Of a stretch of DNA of 64,000 bases, positions 17,665 to 26,595 are shown piece after piece. The notes under the pieces were generated by a model. The model was not told where the DNA came from, searched no databases, and was given only the letters and a program-made list of their open reading frames with translations. This stretch comes from Streptomyces sp. HPF1205. Its GTDB lineage: Bacteria > Actinomycetota > Actinomycetes > Streptomycetales > Streptomycetaceae. How positions within the stretch are numbered: position 1 is the first letter of the stretch; every line of letters begins with the position of its first letter. The position numbers and the translations under genes are program-made. The stretch covers positions 62,001 through 126,000 of the forward strand of contig NZ_JAINVH010000001.1 in NCBI RefSeq assembly GCF_020400825.1, written 5' to 3'.

Positions 17665-19290
17665 ATGGACCTCATCCCCCACCCCCGTCACGCCGCCTAC
17701 GTCACCGACGACGGCTTCACCCTGCGGCCCGGCACCGTGCTCGACGTGGGGCCCGGCGCCGAGCGGGCGGGACGCTGGGTGAGGAGCGTGCTGGGGGCCG
17801 CCACGGGGCTGGAGTTCCCCGCCGGGGAGCCGGGCCCGGACGGGGCGGTGCGGCTGGCGGTGGACGCGACCGTGCCCGGCGGCCCGGAGGCCTACCGGAT
17901 CACCGTGGACCCGCAGTGGGGGGTGCGGGTGACCGGAGCGGGGCCCGCCGGCGTGTTCTGGGGCGCCCAGACGCTGCGGCAGCTCCTGGGGCCCGAGGCG
18001 TTCCGCCGGGCGCCGACGGCCCCGGACCGCCGCTGGCGGGTGCCGGCCGGCCACCTCCAGGACGCGCCCCGGTTCGGCTGGCGCGGCTTCATGCTCGACG
18101 TGGCACGCCACTTCATGCCCAAGGACGGCGTCCTGCGGTACGTCGACCTGATGGCCGTCCACAAGCTGAACGTCCTGCACCTGCACCTGACCGACGACCA
18201 GGGCTGGCGGGTGGAGGTCGGGCGCTACCCGCGCCTGACCGAGGTCGGCGCCTGGCGCACCCGCACCAAGGTGGGCCTGGGCGCGCCCGACGTGTGGGAC
18301 GAGCGTCCGCACGGCGGCTACTACACGCGGGACGACCTGCGCGAGATCGTCGCGTACGCCGCCGAGCGGCACATCACCGTCGTCCCCGAGATCGACATCC
18401 CCGGGCACTCGCAGGCGGCCATCGCCGCGTACCCGGAGCTGGGCAACACCGACGTCGTCGACACCGCCGCCCTCCCCGTGCTGACCGGCTGGGGCGTCAA
18501 CCCCAACGTCCTCGCGCCCACCGAGCACACCCTGCGCTTTTACGAGAACGTCCTCACCGAGGTGCTGGAGATCTTCCCGGGGACGTTCGTCCACATCGGC
18601 GGTGACGAGTGCCCCACGGAGCAGTGGCGGTCCTCGCCCGCGGCCATGGAGCGCGTCGCCGAACTCGGCCTGAGGGACGCCGGCGAACTGCAGAGCCGGC
18701 TGATCCGGCACTTCGACCGGTGGCTGGCCGAGCGCGGCCGCCGCCTCATCGGCTGGGACGAGATCCTGGAGGGCGGCCTGGCGCCGGGCGCCGCCGTCGC
18801 CTCCTGGCGCGGCTACGCGGGCGGCATCGCGGCCGCCCGCGCCGGGCACGACGTGGTGATGTGCCCGCAGAGCCATGTCTACCTGGACTGGCGGCAGTCC
18901 GAACACCCCGACGAGCCCGCGCCGATCGCGCACGCCCGCACCCTGGAGGACGTCTACCGGTTCGAGCCGGTCCCTGACGAGCTGACGCCGCGGGAGGCCG
19001 CGCGCGTCATCGGCACCCAGGCCAACGCCTGGACCGAGGTGATGGATTCGGTGCGAGTGGTGGACTACATGGTCTTCCCGCGGCTGGCCGCCTTCGCCGA
19101 GGTCGCCTGGTCCGCGCTGCCCCCGCCCGCCGAGCGCGACTGGCCCGGCTTCGAGCGCCGGATGAGCGCCCACTACGCCCGGCTCGACGCCCTGGGCGTG
19201 GAGTACCGCCCGCCCGCCGGGCCGCGTCCCTGGCAGCGCCGCCCCGGCGTCACCGGCCGGCCCAAGGCGGGCCCGCCCCCGATCGTGTGA
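17665..19290 (+). CDS. Beta-N-acetylhexosaminidase, GH20
   Basis: 541-residue family 20 hydrolase that removes terminal GlcNAc from chitin oligosaccharides. The small N-terminal GH20b domain (about 1-135) is followed by the TIM barrel starting GWRGFMLDVARHFM. The catalytic pair Asp314-Glu315 is in HIGGDECP, and HLHLTDDQGWR and PEIDIPGHSQA are also intact. No signal peptide is visible (begins MDLIPHPRHAAYV), so it acts on imported oligosaccharides in the cytoplasm. Links to the GlcNAc circuit through nagF at 48.4 kb. A 324-base gap follows. Confidence 0.95.
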   Translation: MDLIPHPRHAAYVTDDGFTLRPGTVLDVGPGAERAGRWVRSVLGAATGLEFPAGEPGPDGAVRLAVDATVPGGPEAYRITVDPQWGVRVTGAGPAGVFWGAQTLRQLLGPEAFRRAPTAPDRRWRVPAGHLQDAPRFGWRGFMLDVARHFMPKDGVLRYVDLMAVHKLNVLHLHLTDDQGWRVEVGRYPRLTEVGAWRTRTKVGLGAPDVWDERPHGGYYTRDDLREIVAYAAERHITVVPEIDIPGHSQAAIAAYPELGNTDVVDTAALPVLTGWGVNPNVLAPTEHTLRFYENVLTEVLEIFPGTFVHIGGDECPTEQWRSSPAAMERVAELGLRDAGELQSRLIRHFDRWLAERGRRLIGWDEILEGGLAPGAAVASWRGYAGGIAAARAGHDVVMCPQSHVYLDWRQSEHPDEPAPIAHARTLEDVYRFEPVPDELTPREAARVIGTQANAWTEVMDSVRVVDYMVFPRLAAFAEVAWSALPPPAERDWPGFERRMSAHYARLDALGVEYRPPAGPRPWQRRPGVTGRPKAGPPPIV

Positions 19291-19425
19291 GCAATTTTCG
19301 GACTTTCCCCGTCTGCCGCACGGGCCCCGCGCGGAACTGGCACCGTGGTCCCCGTACGTACTGCGGCACCACCTCCCGGCACCGCTGATCGACGGCCAAC
19401 CCGGCGCGGCGGCCGGTCCCGGCCC

Positions 19426-19455
19426 GGCCGTACGCGGCCGTACGCGGCCGTACGC
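19426..19455. repeat. Three tandem copies of GGCCGTACGC
   Basis: Perfect 10-base units at 19426-19435, 19436-19445 and 19446-19455. Further GGTACG words follow downstream to 19480. They lie in the 324-base gap between the hexosaminidase gene and the molybdenum hydroxylase operon. Otherwise the gap holds AATTTTCGGACTTTCC just after the GH20 stop and no recognisable promoter or gene. Confidence 0.8.
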
Positions 19456-19614
19456 CCGATCGGCGGGTACGGGCCGGTACGCCGGGGACCACGGGCACTT
19501 CGCGGACCCTCGCGTCGATCACCGGGGAACGTGTGCCAGAGTTGCCACGTCCGGGCTGTCAGCACGTACGGTACGGCTACCGCGTGACGGAGGAAGCCGG
19601 GAAGGGGCAGCGGC

Positions 19615-20487
19615 GTGAGCACGTATGCAGGGCAGGCGGCGGAGCACGTCACGCTGCCGTCCTCGCTCGACGAGGCCGTGGAGGCGCTCGCCGCCATGCC
19701 GACCGCCGTGCCCGTCGCCGGCGGCACCGACCTGATGGCCGCCGTCAACTCCGGGCTGCTGCGGCCCGCCGCGCTGGTGGGCCTCGGCCGGATCAGCGAG
19801 ATCCGCGGCTGGCAGTACGCCGACGGCGCCGCCCTGCTCGGCGCGGGCCTCACCCACGCCCGCATGGGCCGCCCCGACTTCGCCGCCCTGATCCCCGCGC
19901 TGGCCGCCGCCGCCCGCTCCGCCGGGCCGCCGCAGATCCGCAACGCCGGCACGCTGGGCGGCAACATCGTCTCCGCCGCGCCCACCGGCGACTCGCTGCC
20001 GGTACTGGCCGCGCTCGAGGCCCATGTGATCGTGGCCGGCCCCGAGGGCGACCGCGAACTGCCGGTCAGTCACCTGCTGACCGGCATGGACCCGCTGCGC
20101 CCCGGGGAACTGGTGGCGTTCGTGCGCATCCCGCTGCTGCACGCCCCGCAGACCTTCCTCAAGGCCACCGGCCGCACCGGCCCCGGCCGCGCGGTCGCCT
20201 CGGTCGCCCTGGTGGTGGACCCGGCGCGGCGCCAGGTGCGCTGCGCGGTGGGCGCCGTCGCCCAGGTGCCGCTGCGTCCGCTGGAGGCCGAGCAGTGGGT
20301 GGCCGGGCTCGTCGACTGGGACGGGGACCGGGCGATCGCCCCCGAGGCGTGCACGGCCTTCGGCGAGTACGTGGCGGCCGCCTGCATCCCGGACCAGCCC
20401 GGGGTCGAACTGCCGCCGGCCGCCGTGCAACTGCGGCGTACCGTGGCGGCACTGTCCCGTCGAGCGCTCGGGAGGGCACTGGCATGA
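19615..20487 (+). CDS. Xanthine dehydrogenase family protein, FAD-binding (medium) subunit
   Basis: 290-residue CoxM/XdhB-type subunit that passes electrons from iron-sulfur clusters to FAD. PVAGGTDLMAAVNSG and IRNAGTLGGNIVSAAPTGDSLP are the two FAD-binding segments. The C-terminal CO dehydrogenase flavoprotein domain is shorter than usual. GTG at 19615 is preceded by GGAAGGGGCAGCGGC. It starts a three-gene operon with the 2Fe-2S and molybdopterin subunits; its stop overlaps the next ATG (ATGA). The substrate of the complex is not known. Confidence 0.9.
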   Translation: MSTYAGQAAEHVTLPSSLDEAVEALAAMPTAVPVAGGTDLMAAVNSGLLRPAALVGLGRISEIRGWQYADGAALLGAGLTHARMGRPDFAALIPALAAAARSAGPPQIRNAGTLGGNIVSAAPTGDSLPVLAALEAHVIVAGPEGDRELPVSHLLTGMDPLRPGELVAFVRIPLLHAPQTFLKATGRTGPGRAVASVALVVDPARRQVRCAVGAVAQVPLRPLEAEQWVAGLVDWDGDRAIAPEACTAFGEYVAAACIPDQPGVELPPAAVQLRRTVAALSRRALGRALA

Positions 20488-22250
20488 CCGACCAGCCGCA
20501 ACCGGGCGGGCCCGGCAACTCCGGCGCCTGGCAGCCCGTACCGGGCGGCGGGGACTACGACCCCGACCAGACCATGCACGTCTCCTTCGCCGCCCAGCTC
20601 CCGCCGCAGCCGCGCCCTGGGGAGGACCCGCTGGGCGCGCACGGCCCGGCCGGGCCGGTGGGCGGCGCCGAGAGCGGCGACCCGGCCACGCAGTGGACGA
20701 TCCCGGTCATAAGGGATGAAGGGGAGGCCGAGTCGGGGGACTACTCCCTCGGCTCCGTCGGCGCCTTCCCGGCGTCCGCGTGGGACCGGGCGCCCTCTCC
20801 CGCCGCGCCCACGCAGTCCTTCCCCGCGGGGATGTTCGGGCAGGGCGCGGCGGCCGCCCAGGCGGCCCAGGCCGCGCGTGCCGCCGAGGCCGCCGCCCAG
20901 GGGTACGAGACGGGCCGCGAGCACCTGGAGCAGCGGCAGGACCCGGACGCGGGCCGGCTCCTGCCCGAACGGCCGCCGGCCGGCGAGTCCTACACCGGCC
21001 AGTGGCCCTCGCCCTACGCCGCCCACGACAACGGCGGCCCCTGGCTGCCCGCCCACGCCCCGGCCGCCGACGCGGCCTGGTCCGGCGTGGTCGACGACCC
21101 CGAACGCCCCGACACGGCCGCGGCCCACCCCGACCAGGCCTCCCACATCTCCCAGGTCTACGGCGGCGCCCTCGAGGCGCCGGCCGCCGAGCCCCCCGGC
21201 CCCTTCGCGGGTGACACGCCCGGCGGCTACGGCGGAGGCACGCAGGACCCGGCCGCCGACCCGGCCGCCTCCGGCTTCGCGGATCCGGCCGCCGCTCACG
21301 GGGAGCCCGGCGACGGCCCCGTACCCGGCGCGCGCCAGGAAGCCGAGGCCGCCGGTACGCCGTATGCCGACCCCGCCGCCGCTGCCTACGAGTCCGCCGA
21401 CCACGCCGACAACGCCGGCCCCGCCGGCCACCCCGAACCCACCGACGGCGACACCCCGCGGGCCGTCGCGGCCGACGGCGAAGGCGACGCCGGCTCCGTA
21501 CCGGCCGCCGGGCAGGAGCAGGCGCCCGCCGGGGCCGACGGCGGGCCGGACGCCCCTGCCGCCGGCGAACAGCCGCCGTCCGCGGCGGCCGACGACGTAC
21601 CCGGGCCGGACGAGGGGCCCGGGGCCGCCGTGCCGGAGCCCGGGCCCGAGCAGCCCGGGCCGCGGCCCGATCCCGTGCCGCCGACCCGCAGCGAGCACCC
21701 GGTCGCCTCCTACATGCTGCGCGTCAACGGCAGCGACCGTCCGGTCACCGACGCCTGGCTGGGGGAGTCGCTGCTGTACGTGCTGCGCGAGCGGCTGGGA
21801 CTGGCGGGCGCCAAGGACGGCTGCGAGCAGGGCGAGTGCGGGGCGTGCTCGGTGCAGGTGGACGGGCGGCTGGTGGCCTCGTGCCTGGTGCCCGCGGCCA
21901 CCGCGGCGGGCAGCGACGTCCGTACCGTGGAGGGCCTCACGGTGGACGGCAGACCGTCCGACGTGCAGCGGGCGCTGGCCGACTGCGGGGCCGTGCAGTG
22001 CGGCTTCTGCGTCCCGGGCCTGGCGATGACCGTGCACGACCTGCTGGAGGGCAACCACCGGCCCAACGACCTGGAGGTGCGCCAGGCCATCAGCGGCAAC
22101 CTGTGCCGCTGCTCCGGCTACCGGGGGGTGCTGGAGGCCGTGCGCCAGGTGATCGCCGGGCGGGCCGGCGACGAGGAGGCCCAGTCCGACCCCGACCAGG
22201 CCCGCGTCCCGCACCAGGGCCGCCAGGGCGCCCCGGAGGCGCAAGGATGA
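20484..22250 (+). CDS. 2Fe-2S subunit of molybdenum hydroxylase with long disordered N-terminus
   Basis: 588 residues, while this subunit is normally about 160-180. Residues 1 to about 405 are Pro/Ala/Gly/Asp/Glu-rich without predicted fold. The C-terminal part is a normal small subunit: plant-type cluster Cys447, 452, 455, 467 (DGCEQGECGAC) and second cluster C506GFC509 ... C541RC543. It shuttles electrons between molybdopterin and FAD subunits. The frame stays open across the whole extension with normal codon use, and the start overlaps the previous stop as ATGA, so the extension is real rather than a misplaced start. Confidence 0.9.
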   Translation: MTDQPQPGGPGNSGAWQPVPGGGDYDPDQTMHVSFAAQLPPQPRPGEDPLGAHGPAGPVGGAESGDPATQWTIPVIRDEGEAESGDYSLGSVGAFPASAWDRAPSPAAPTQSFPAGMFGQGAAAAQAAQAARAAEAAAQGYETGREHLEQRQDPDAGRLLPERPPAGESYTGQWPSPYAAHDNGGPWLPAHAPAADAAWSGVVDDPERPDTAAAHPDQASHISQVYGGALEAPAAEPPGPFAGDTPGGYGGGTQDPAADPAASGFADPAAAHGEPGDGPVPGARQEAEAAGTPYADPAAAAYESADHADNAGPAGHPEPTDGDTPRAVAADGEGDAGSVPAAGQEQAPAGADGGPDAPAAGEQPPSAAADDVPGPDEGPGAAVPEPGPEQPGPRPDPVPPTRSEHPVASYMLRVNGSDRPVTDAWLGESLLYVLRERLGLAGAKDGCEQGECGACSVQVDGRLVASCLVPAATAAGSDVRTVEGLTVDGRPSDVQRALADCGAVQCGFCVPGLAMTVHDLLEGNHRPNDLEVRQAISGNLCRCSGYRGVLEAVRQVIAGRAGDEEAQSDPDQARVPHQGRQGAPEAQG

Positions 22251-22299
22251 CGGCGGCCCGCCCCACCACGCACGACACCCCGCAGGACGGAGGCGCCGC

Positions 22300-24603
22300 A
22301 TGAGCATCATCGAGGGCGTGCCCGCGCCCGGCGGACTGGCCGCGGAACCCGCGCCGCACGGCATCGGCGCGTCCGTGCCGTCCGCCGACGCGCTCGCCAA
22401 GGCCCAGGGCACGTACCCGTACGCGGCCGACCTGTGGGCCGAGGGCCTGCTGTGGGCCGCCGTGCTGCGCTCGCCGCACCCGCACGCGCGCATCGCCCGC
22501 ATCGACACCTCCGAGGCACTGGCGATGCCCGGGGTGCGGGCCGTCGTCACCCACGAGGACGTGCCGGGCGAGCCGATGCACGGCCGCCGTGTCGCCGACC
22601 GCCCGGTCTTCGCCCGCGACCTGGTCCGGCACCACGGCGAGCCCATCGCCGCCGTCGCCGCCGACCACCCCGACACCGCCCGGCTGGCCGCCGCCGCGAT
22701 CCTGGTCGAGTACGAGGTGCTGGAACCCGTCACCGACCCGGAGAAGGCGTTCGCCGCCGAGCCGCTGCACCCGGACGGCAACCTGATCCGCCACATCCCG
22801 CTGCGCTTCGGCGACCCGGAGGTGGTCGGCGAGGTCGTCGTCGAGGGCCTGTACCGGGTCGGCCGCCAGGACCCGGCGCCGATCGGCGCCGAGGCGGGGC
22901 TGGCCGTGCCCCGGCCCGACGGCGGCGTCGAACTGTACGTGGCGTCCACCGACCCGCACGCCGACCGCGACCTGGCCGCCGCCTGCTTCGGCCTGGAGAC
23001 CGACCGCGTCAAGGTGGTGGTCACCGGTGTGCCCGGCGCCATGGCCGACCGCGAGGACCCCGGCATCCAGCTCCCGCTCGGGCTGCTGGCGCTGAAGACC
23101 GGCTGCCCGGTGAAGTTCGTGGCCACCCGCGAGGAGTCCTTCCTCGGCCACGCCCACCGCCACCCGACGCTGCTGCGCTACCGCCACCACGCCGACGCCG
23201 AGGGCCGCCTGGTCAAGGTCGAGGCGCAGATCCTGCTCGACGCGGGCGCCTACGCCGACGCGTCCTCCGACGCGCTCGCCGCCGCGGTCGCCTTCGCCGC
23301 GGGCCCGTACGTCGTCCCGCACGTGTTCGTCGAGGGCTGGGCGGTGCGCACCAACAACCCGCCCTCCGGCCACGTCCGCGGCGAGGGCGCCCTGCAGGTG
23401 TGCGCGGCCTACGAGGGCCAGATGGACAAGCTGGCCGCGAAACTCGGCCTGGACCCGGCCGAGTTGCGGATGCGCAACGTGATGGCGACCGGTGACATGC
23501 TGCCCACGGGCCAGACCGTCACCTGCCCGGCGCCGGTCGGCGAACTGCTCAAGGCCGTCCGCGACGCCGACCTGCCGCCGCTGCCCGACGGCGACGACGA
23601 GTCGCAGTGGCTGCTGCCCGGCGGCATGGGCGGCGCGGGCGAGCCCGGCGCGGTGCGCCGCGGGGTCGGCTACGCGCTCGGCATGGTCCACGTCCTCGGC
23701 GCCGAGGGCACCGACGAGGTGTCGACGGCGACCGTGCGCATCCACGACGGGCAGGCCACCGTCATCTGCGCCGCCGTCGAGACCGGCCAGGGATTCTCCA
23801 CGCTGGCCCGGCAGATCGTCCAGGAGGTCCTGGGCGTCGAGGACGTCCGCGTGCTGCCGTCCGACACCGACCAGCCGCCCGCCGGGCCGGCGGCCCGCAG
23901 CCGGCACACCTGGGTGTCCGGCGGGGCGGTGGAGCGGGCCGCGAAGATGGTGCGCACCCAGCTGCTGCAGCCGCTGGCCGCCAAGTTCGGCATGTCCGTC
24001 GAGCTGCTCTCCATCGCCGACGGCAAGATCACCTCCTACGACGGGGTGCTGTCGACCACCGTCGCCGAGACCCTCGACGGCAAGGAGCTGTGGGCCACCG
24101 CCCAGTGCCGCCCGCACCCCACCGACCGCCTCGACGACACCGGCCAGGGCGACGCCTTCGTCGGCCTGGCCTTCTGCGCGATCCGGGCGGTCGTCGACGT
24201 CGACATCGAGCTGGGAGCGGTGCGCGTGGTCGAGCTCGCCGTTGCCCAGGACGTCGGCCGCGTCCTGAACCCCCGCCAACTGGCCGCGCGCATCGAGGCC
24301 GGGGTGACGCAGGGCGTCGGGCTCGCCCTCATGGAGGACCTGCGCTCGCCGCGCGGCATCGTCAAGCGGCCCTCGCTGACCGGCTATCCGCTGCCGACGG
24401 CCCTGGACGCGCCCGACGTGCGCATCGTCCGCCTGGTGGAGGAACGGGACGTGGTGGCGCCCTTCGGCGCCAAGGCGGTCTCCGCGGTGCCGGTCGTGAC
24501 GTCACCGGCCGCGGTGGCCGCGGCGGTGCGGGCCGCCACCGGGCGGCCCGTCAACCGGCTCCCGATCCGCCCCCAGGCGGCGATCGTCAAGCCCCCGGCC
24601 TGA
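22300..24603 (+). CDS. Xanthine dehydrogenase-like molybdopterin (large) subunit
   Basis: 767-residue aldehyde oxidase/xanthine dehydrogenase large-subunit homologue. Recognisable parts are AVLRSPHPHARI, GHVRGEGALQVCAAYEGQMDKLA and ETGQGFSTLARQIVQEVLG (molybdopterin-binding). The family's catalytic glutamate, normally in a K-G-V-G-E-P motif near the C-terminus, is replaced: FGAKAVSAVPVV with Ala729 at that place. Catalysis may therefore differ or be lost. GGACGGAGG lies 6 bases before ATG 22300. It is the third gene of the operon, 49 bases after the Fe-S subunit. Confidence 0.88.
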   Translation: MSIIEGVPAPGGLAAEPAPHGIGASVPSADALAKAQGTYPYAADLWAEGLLWAAVLRSPHPHARIARIDTSEALAMPGVRAVVTHEDVPGEPMHGRRVADRPVFARDLVRHHGEPIAAVAADHPDTARLAAAAILVEYEVLEPVTDPEKAFAAEPLHPDGNLIRHIPLRFGDPEVVGEVVVEGLYRVGRQDPAPIGAEAGLAVPRPDGGVELYVASTDPHADRDLAAACFGLETDRVKVVVTGVPGAMADREDPGIQLPLGLLALKTGCPVKFVATREESFLGHAHRHPTLLRYRHHADAEGRLVKVEAQILLDAGAYADASSDALAAAVAFAAGPYVVPHVFVEGWAVRTNNPPSGHVRGEGALQVCAAYEGQMDKLAAKLGLDPAELRMRNVMATGDMLPTGQTVTCPAPVGELLKAVRDADLPPLPDGDDESQWLLPGGMGGAGEPGAVRRGVGYALGMVHVLGAEGTDEVSTATVRIHDGQATVICAAVETGQGFSTLARQIVQEVLGVEDVRVLPSDTDQPPAGPAARSRHTWVSGGAVERAAKMVRTQLLQPLAAKFGMSVELLSIADGKITSYDGVLSTTVAETLDGKELWATAQCRPHPTDRLDDTGQGDAFVGLAFCAIRAVVDVDIELGAVRVVELAVAQDVGRVLNPRQLAARIEAGVTQGVGLALMEDLRSPRGIVKRPSLTGYPLPTALDAPDVRIVRLVEERDVVAPFGAKAVSAVPVVTSPAAVAAAVRAATGRPVNRLPIRPQAAIVKPPA

Positions 24604-24633
24604 CACCACGCGGAATCCGCGCGGCGGGGGCTC

Positions 24634-25356
24634 TCACGCCAGCCCCTCCGCGAGGCGCCGCACGGCGTCGAGCGCCTGCGTGTGCAGGCCGCCGCCGAAG
24701 GTGACGCGGGTCGCGCCGAACACGCCCAGCTCCCGGGGCGCGGGCCCGCCCGCCTTGCACAGGGCGTTCACCGGGGCGCCCACCGCCTCCGCGATCGGCC
24801 CGAGCTGCTCGGGCGGCGCCAGGATCGGGTACACGCAGTCCGCGCCCGCCGCCACGTACAGCCGCGCCCGCTCGACCGCGGCGCCCAGCGTGCGGTCACC
24901 GCGCAGGTAGGTGTCGACGCGCGCGTTGACGACCAGCGCGTCCCCGGCGGCCTCGCGTACCTCGGCGAGCCGGTCGGCCTGCTCCGCGGGATCGCGCAGC
25001 CGCTTGGTGACGCGGTCGCTGTCCTCCAGGTTGCAGCCCGCGGCCCCTGTCGCGAGGAGCCGTTCGACCAGTTCACGGGCGGGCAGGCCGTAGCCGTCCT
25101 CGATGTCGGCGGTCACCGGCACGTCGACGGCCCGGACGATCCGGAAGACCGCCTCGAACATCTCCCCGGCCGGGGTGTGCCCGTCCTCGTACCCCAGTGA
25201 CGCCGAGACCCCCGCGCTCGGCGTCGCCAGGGCCGGGAAGCCGGCGTCGGCGAAGACGCGGGCGCTGGCCGCGTCCCAGGGCCCGGGCAGGACCAGGGGA
25301 TCGCCGGGCGCCCGCCCGTGGTGCAGTGCCCGCAGCACCGCCGCCGCGTCGCTCAT
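24634..25356 (-). CDS. Isocitrate lyase/PEP mutase family protein
   Basis: 240-residue TIM-barrel enzyme of the PEP mutase-like family (oxaloacetate decarboxylase or carboxyvinyl-carboxyphosphonate mutase relatives) that makes or breaks C-C or P-C bonds next to a carboxylate. SAGVSASLGYEDGH, TADIEDGYG and NLEDSD are the metal/substrate loops. It lacks the KKCGH loop of true isocitrate lyase, so another substrate is expected. Start ATG at 25356 overlaps the stop of the AhpD-like gene (ATGA), one transcript. Confidence 0.87.
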   Translation of the reverse strand: MSDAAAVLRALHHGRAPGDPLVLPGPWDAASARVFADAGFPALATPSAGVSASLGYEDGHTPAGEMFEAVFRIVRAVDVPVTADIEDGYGLPARELVERLLATGAAGCNLEDSDRVTKRLRDPAEQADRLAEVREAAGDALVVNARVDTYLRGDRTLGAAVERARLYVAAGADCVYPILAPPEQLGPIAEAVGAPVNALCKAGGPAPRELGVFGATRVTFGGGLHTQALDAVRRLAEGLA

Positions 25357-25799
25357 GAGCGGCCCGCCGGCGGGGTGCGGAAGGTGACGTTGAAGCGGTT
25401 CCAGGCGTTGATCGCGACGATCGCCGAGACCAGCCTGGCCAGTTCCCTCTCGTCGAAGTGCGCGGCGGCCCGCTCGTACACCTCGTCCGGCACGAAGCCG
25501 TCGGTCAGCAGCGTCACCGCCTCGGTGAGGGCGAGCGCGGCCCGCTCCTTGTCGGTGTAGACGCCCTCGACCTCCTCCCAGGCGCTGAGCAGGAAGATGC
25601 GCTGGTCGGTTTCGCCGGCCTTGCGGGCGTCGGCGATGTGCATGTCGAGGCAGAAGGCGCACCGGTTGATCTGCGAGGCGCGGATCTTGACGAGTTCGGC
25701 GACGACCGGGTCGAGCCCCTCGGACGACACCTGGCTGAAGGCGAGCATCGCCCGGTGGACGTCGGGCGCCTGCCGCACGTAACGGGATCGCTGTGTCAT
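25353..25799 (-). CDS. Carboxymuconolactone decarboxylase/AhpD-like protein
   Basis: 148-residue all-helical protein of the CMD/AhpD family. The redox motif Cys47-x-x-Cys50 followed by His54 (CAFCLDMH) indicates an alkylhydroperoxidase-type disulfide activity. IRASQINRCAFC and AINAWNRFNVTFR are typical segments. ATG at 25799 chosen (MTQRSRYVRQAPD); TAGCGT ends about 7 bases upstream on this strand, so a leaderless start is possible. First gene of a two-gene operon with the PEP-mutase-like enzyme. Confidence 0.88.
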   Translation of the reverse strand: MTQRSRYVRQAPDVHRAMLAFSQVSSEGLDPVVAELVKIRASQINRCAFCLDMHIADARKAGETDQRIFLLSAWEEVEGVYTDKERAALALTEAVTLLTDGFVPDEVYERAAAHFDERELARLVSAIVAINAWNRFNVTFRTPPAGRS

Positions 25800-25924
25800 G
25801 CGTACGACGCTACGGCCGTATTGCTCCGCGCCGTTGTACCAATCGGGGCCTCGATTCATGGGCCAATCCGGGCCGCCCGGGTGCCGCGCGCCCCGCGTGG
25901 TCCGCCGTACGGGCGGCGCCCGCG

Positions 25925-26473
25925 TCACTCGGCGACGAGCGCCTGTGCCAGCCCATCCAGGATCGCGTCCACCGTCTCGTCCGGTGACTGGTCGGTGCTG
26001 TCCACCCACAGCCCCAGCCTGGGCGTCTGCTCCCGCAGCACCTGGTCCAGGCCGCCGACCGTCCACGAGCCGTAGCCGCTCTTGGCGCGGGCCGCCTCGC
26101 GCCGCGCCACGGACTGCGCGCTGGGCGCGAGTACGACCAGGTACAGCGGGCGGGTGCGGATCGCGCGCAGATAAGGCTCCAGGTGCTCGCCGAGCACCAC
26201 GTCCTGCACGACGGCGGTCCAGCCGGCCCCCGCGTACAGGTCGGCGGTGGCGGCCGACGCCTGGTAGCGCAGCCGCAGTTGCTCGGCGGCCTCCTGGTCG
26301 CCACCGGGCTCCTGCTCGCGGCGCCCGGAGACCATCATCCGCCGGAACACGTCACCGCGTACGTGCACCGCGCGCGGCAGACGCTCGGCCAGCAATTGCG
26401 CCACCGTGGACTTGCCGGAGGCCATGACTCCGGTGATCACCACGACGGCTCGTTCGAGCGACGCCTCGTCCAT
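25925..26473 (-). CDS. P-loop small-molecule kinase (zeta-toxin/chloramphenicol phosphotransferase-like)
   Basis: 182-residue AAA-fold kinase. Walker A GVMASGKST at residues 15-23, HVRGDVFRRMM as substrate-binding loop, QDVVLGEHLEPY and a lid with ARREAARAKSGYG. Its closest kinship is to phosphotransferases acting on small molecules, including antibiotics; target unknown. ATG at 26473 with GGGGAAGGGG upstream is preferred over an upstream in-frame start adding 25 basic residues. Divergent from a GNAT gene. Confidence 0.8.
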   Translation of the reverse strand: MDEASLERAVVVITGVMASGKSTVAQLLAERLPRAVHVRGDVFRRMMVSGRREQEPGGDQEAAEQLRLRYQASAATADLYAGAGWTAVVQDVVLGEHLEPYLRAIRTRPLYLVVLAPSAQSVARREAARAKSGYGSWTVGGLDQVLREQTPRLGLWVDSTDQSPDETVDAILDGLAQALVAE

Positions 26474-26595
26474 CGGGCGCGCCCCCTTCCCCGTGAGTCC
26501 TCGGGTCCGCCGGCTTCCCGGCGACGGTCCCGACCGGAATCCGAGCATTCCAGAATTCCGTTGATCGCGTGGTGTTCATCCGATAGCAATACCGG

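Noticed and set aside
24604..24633. Terminator between the convergent molybdenum hydroxylase and PEP-mutase-like genes
   Set aside because: Only a 6-pair stem with a one-base loop (CGCGGAATCCGCG); too weak to call.
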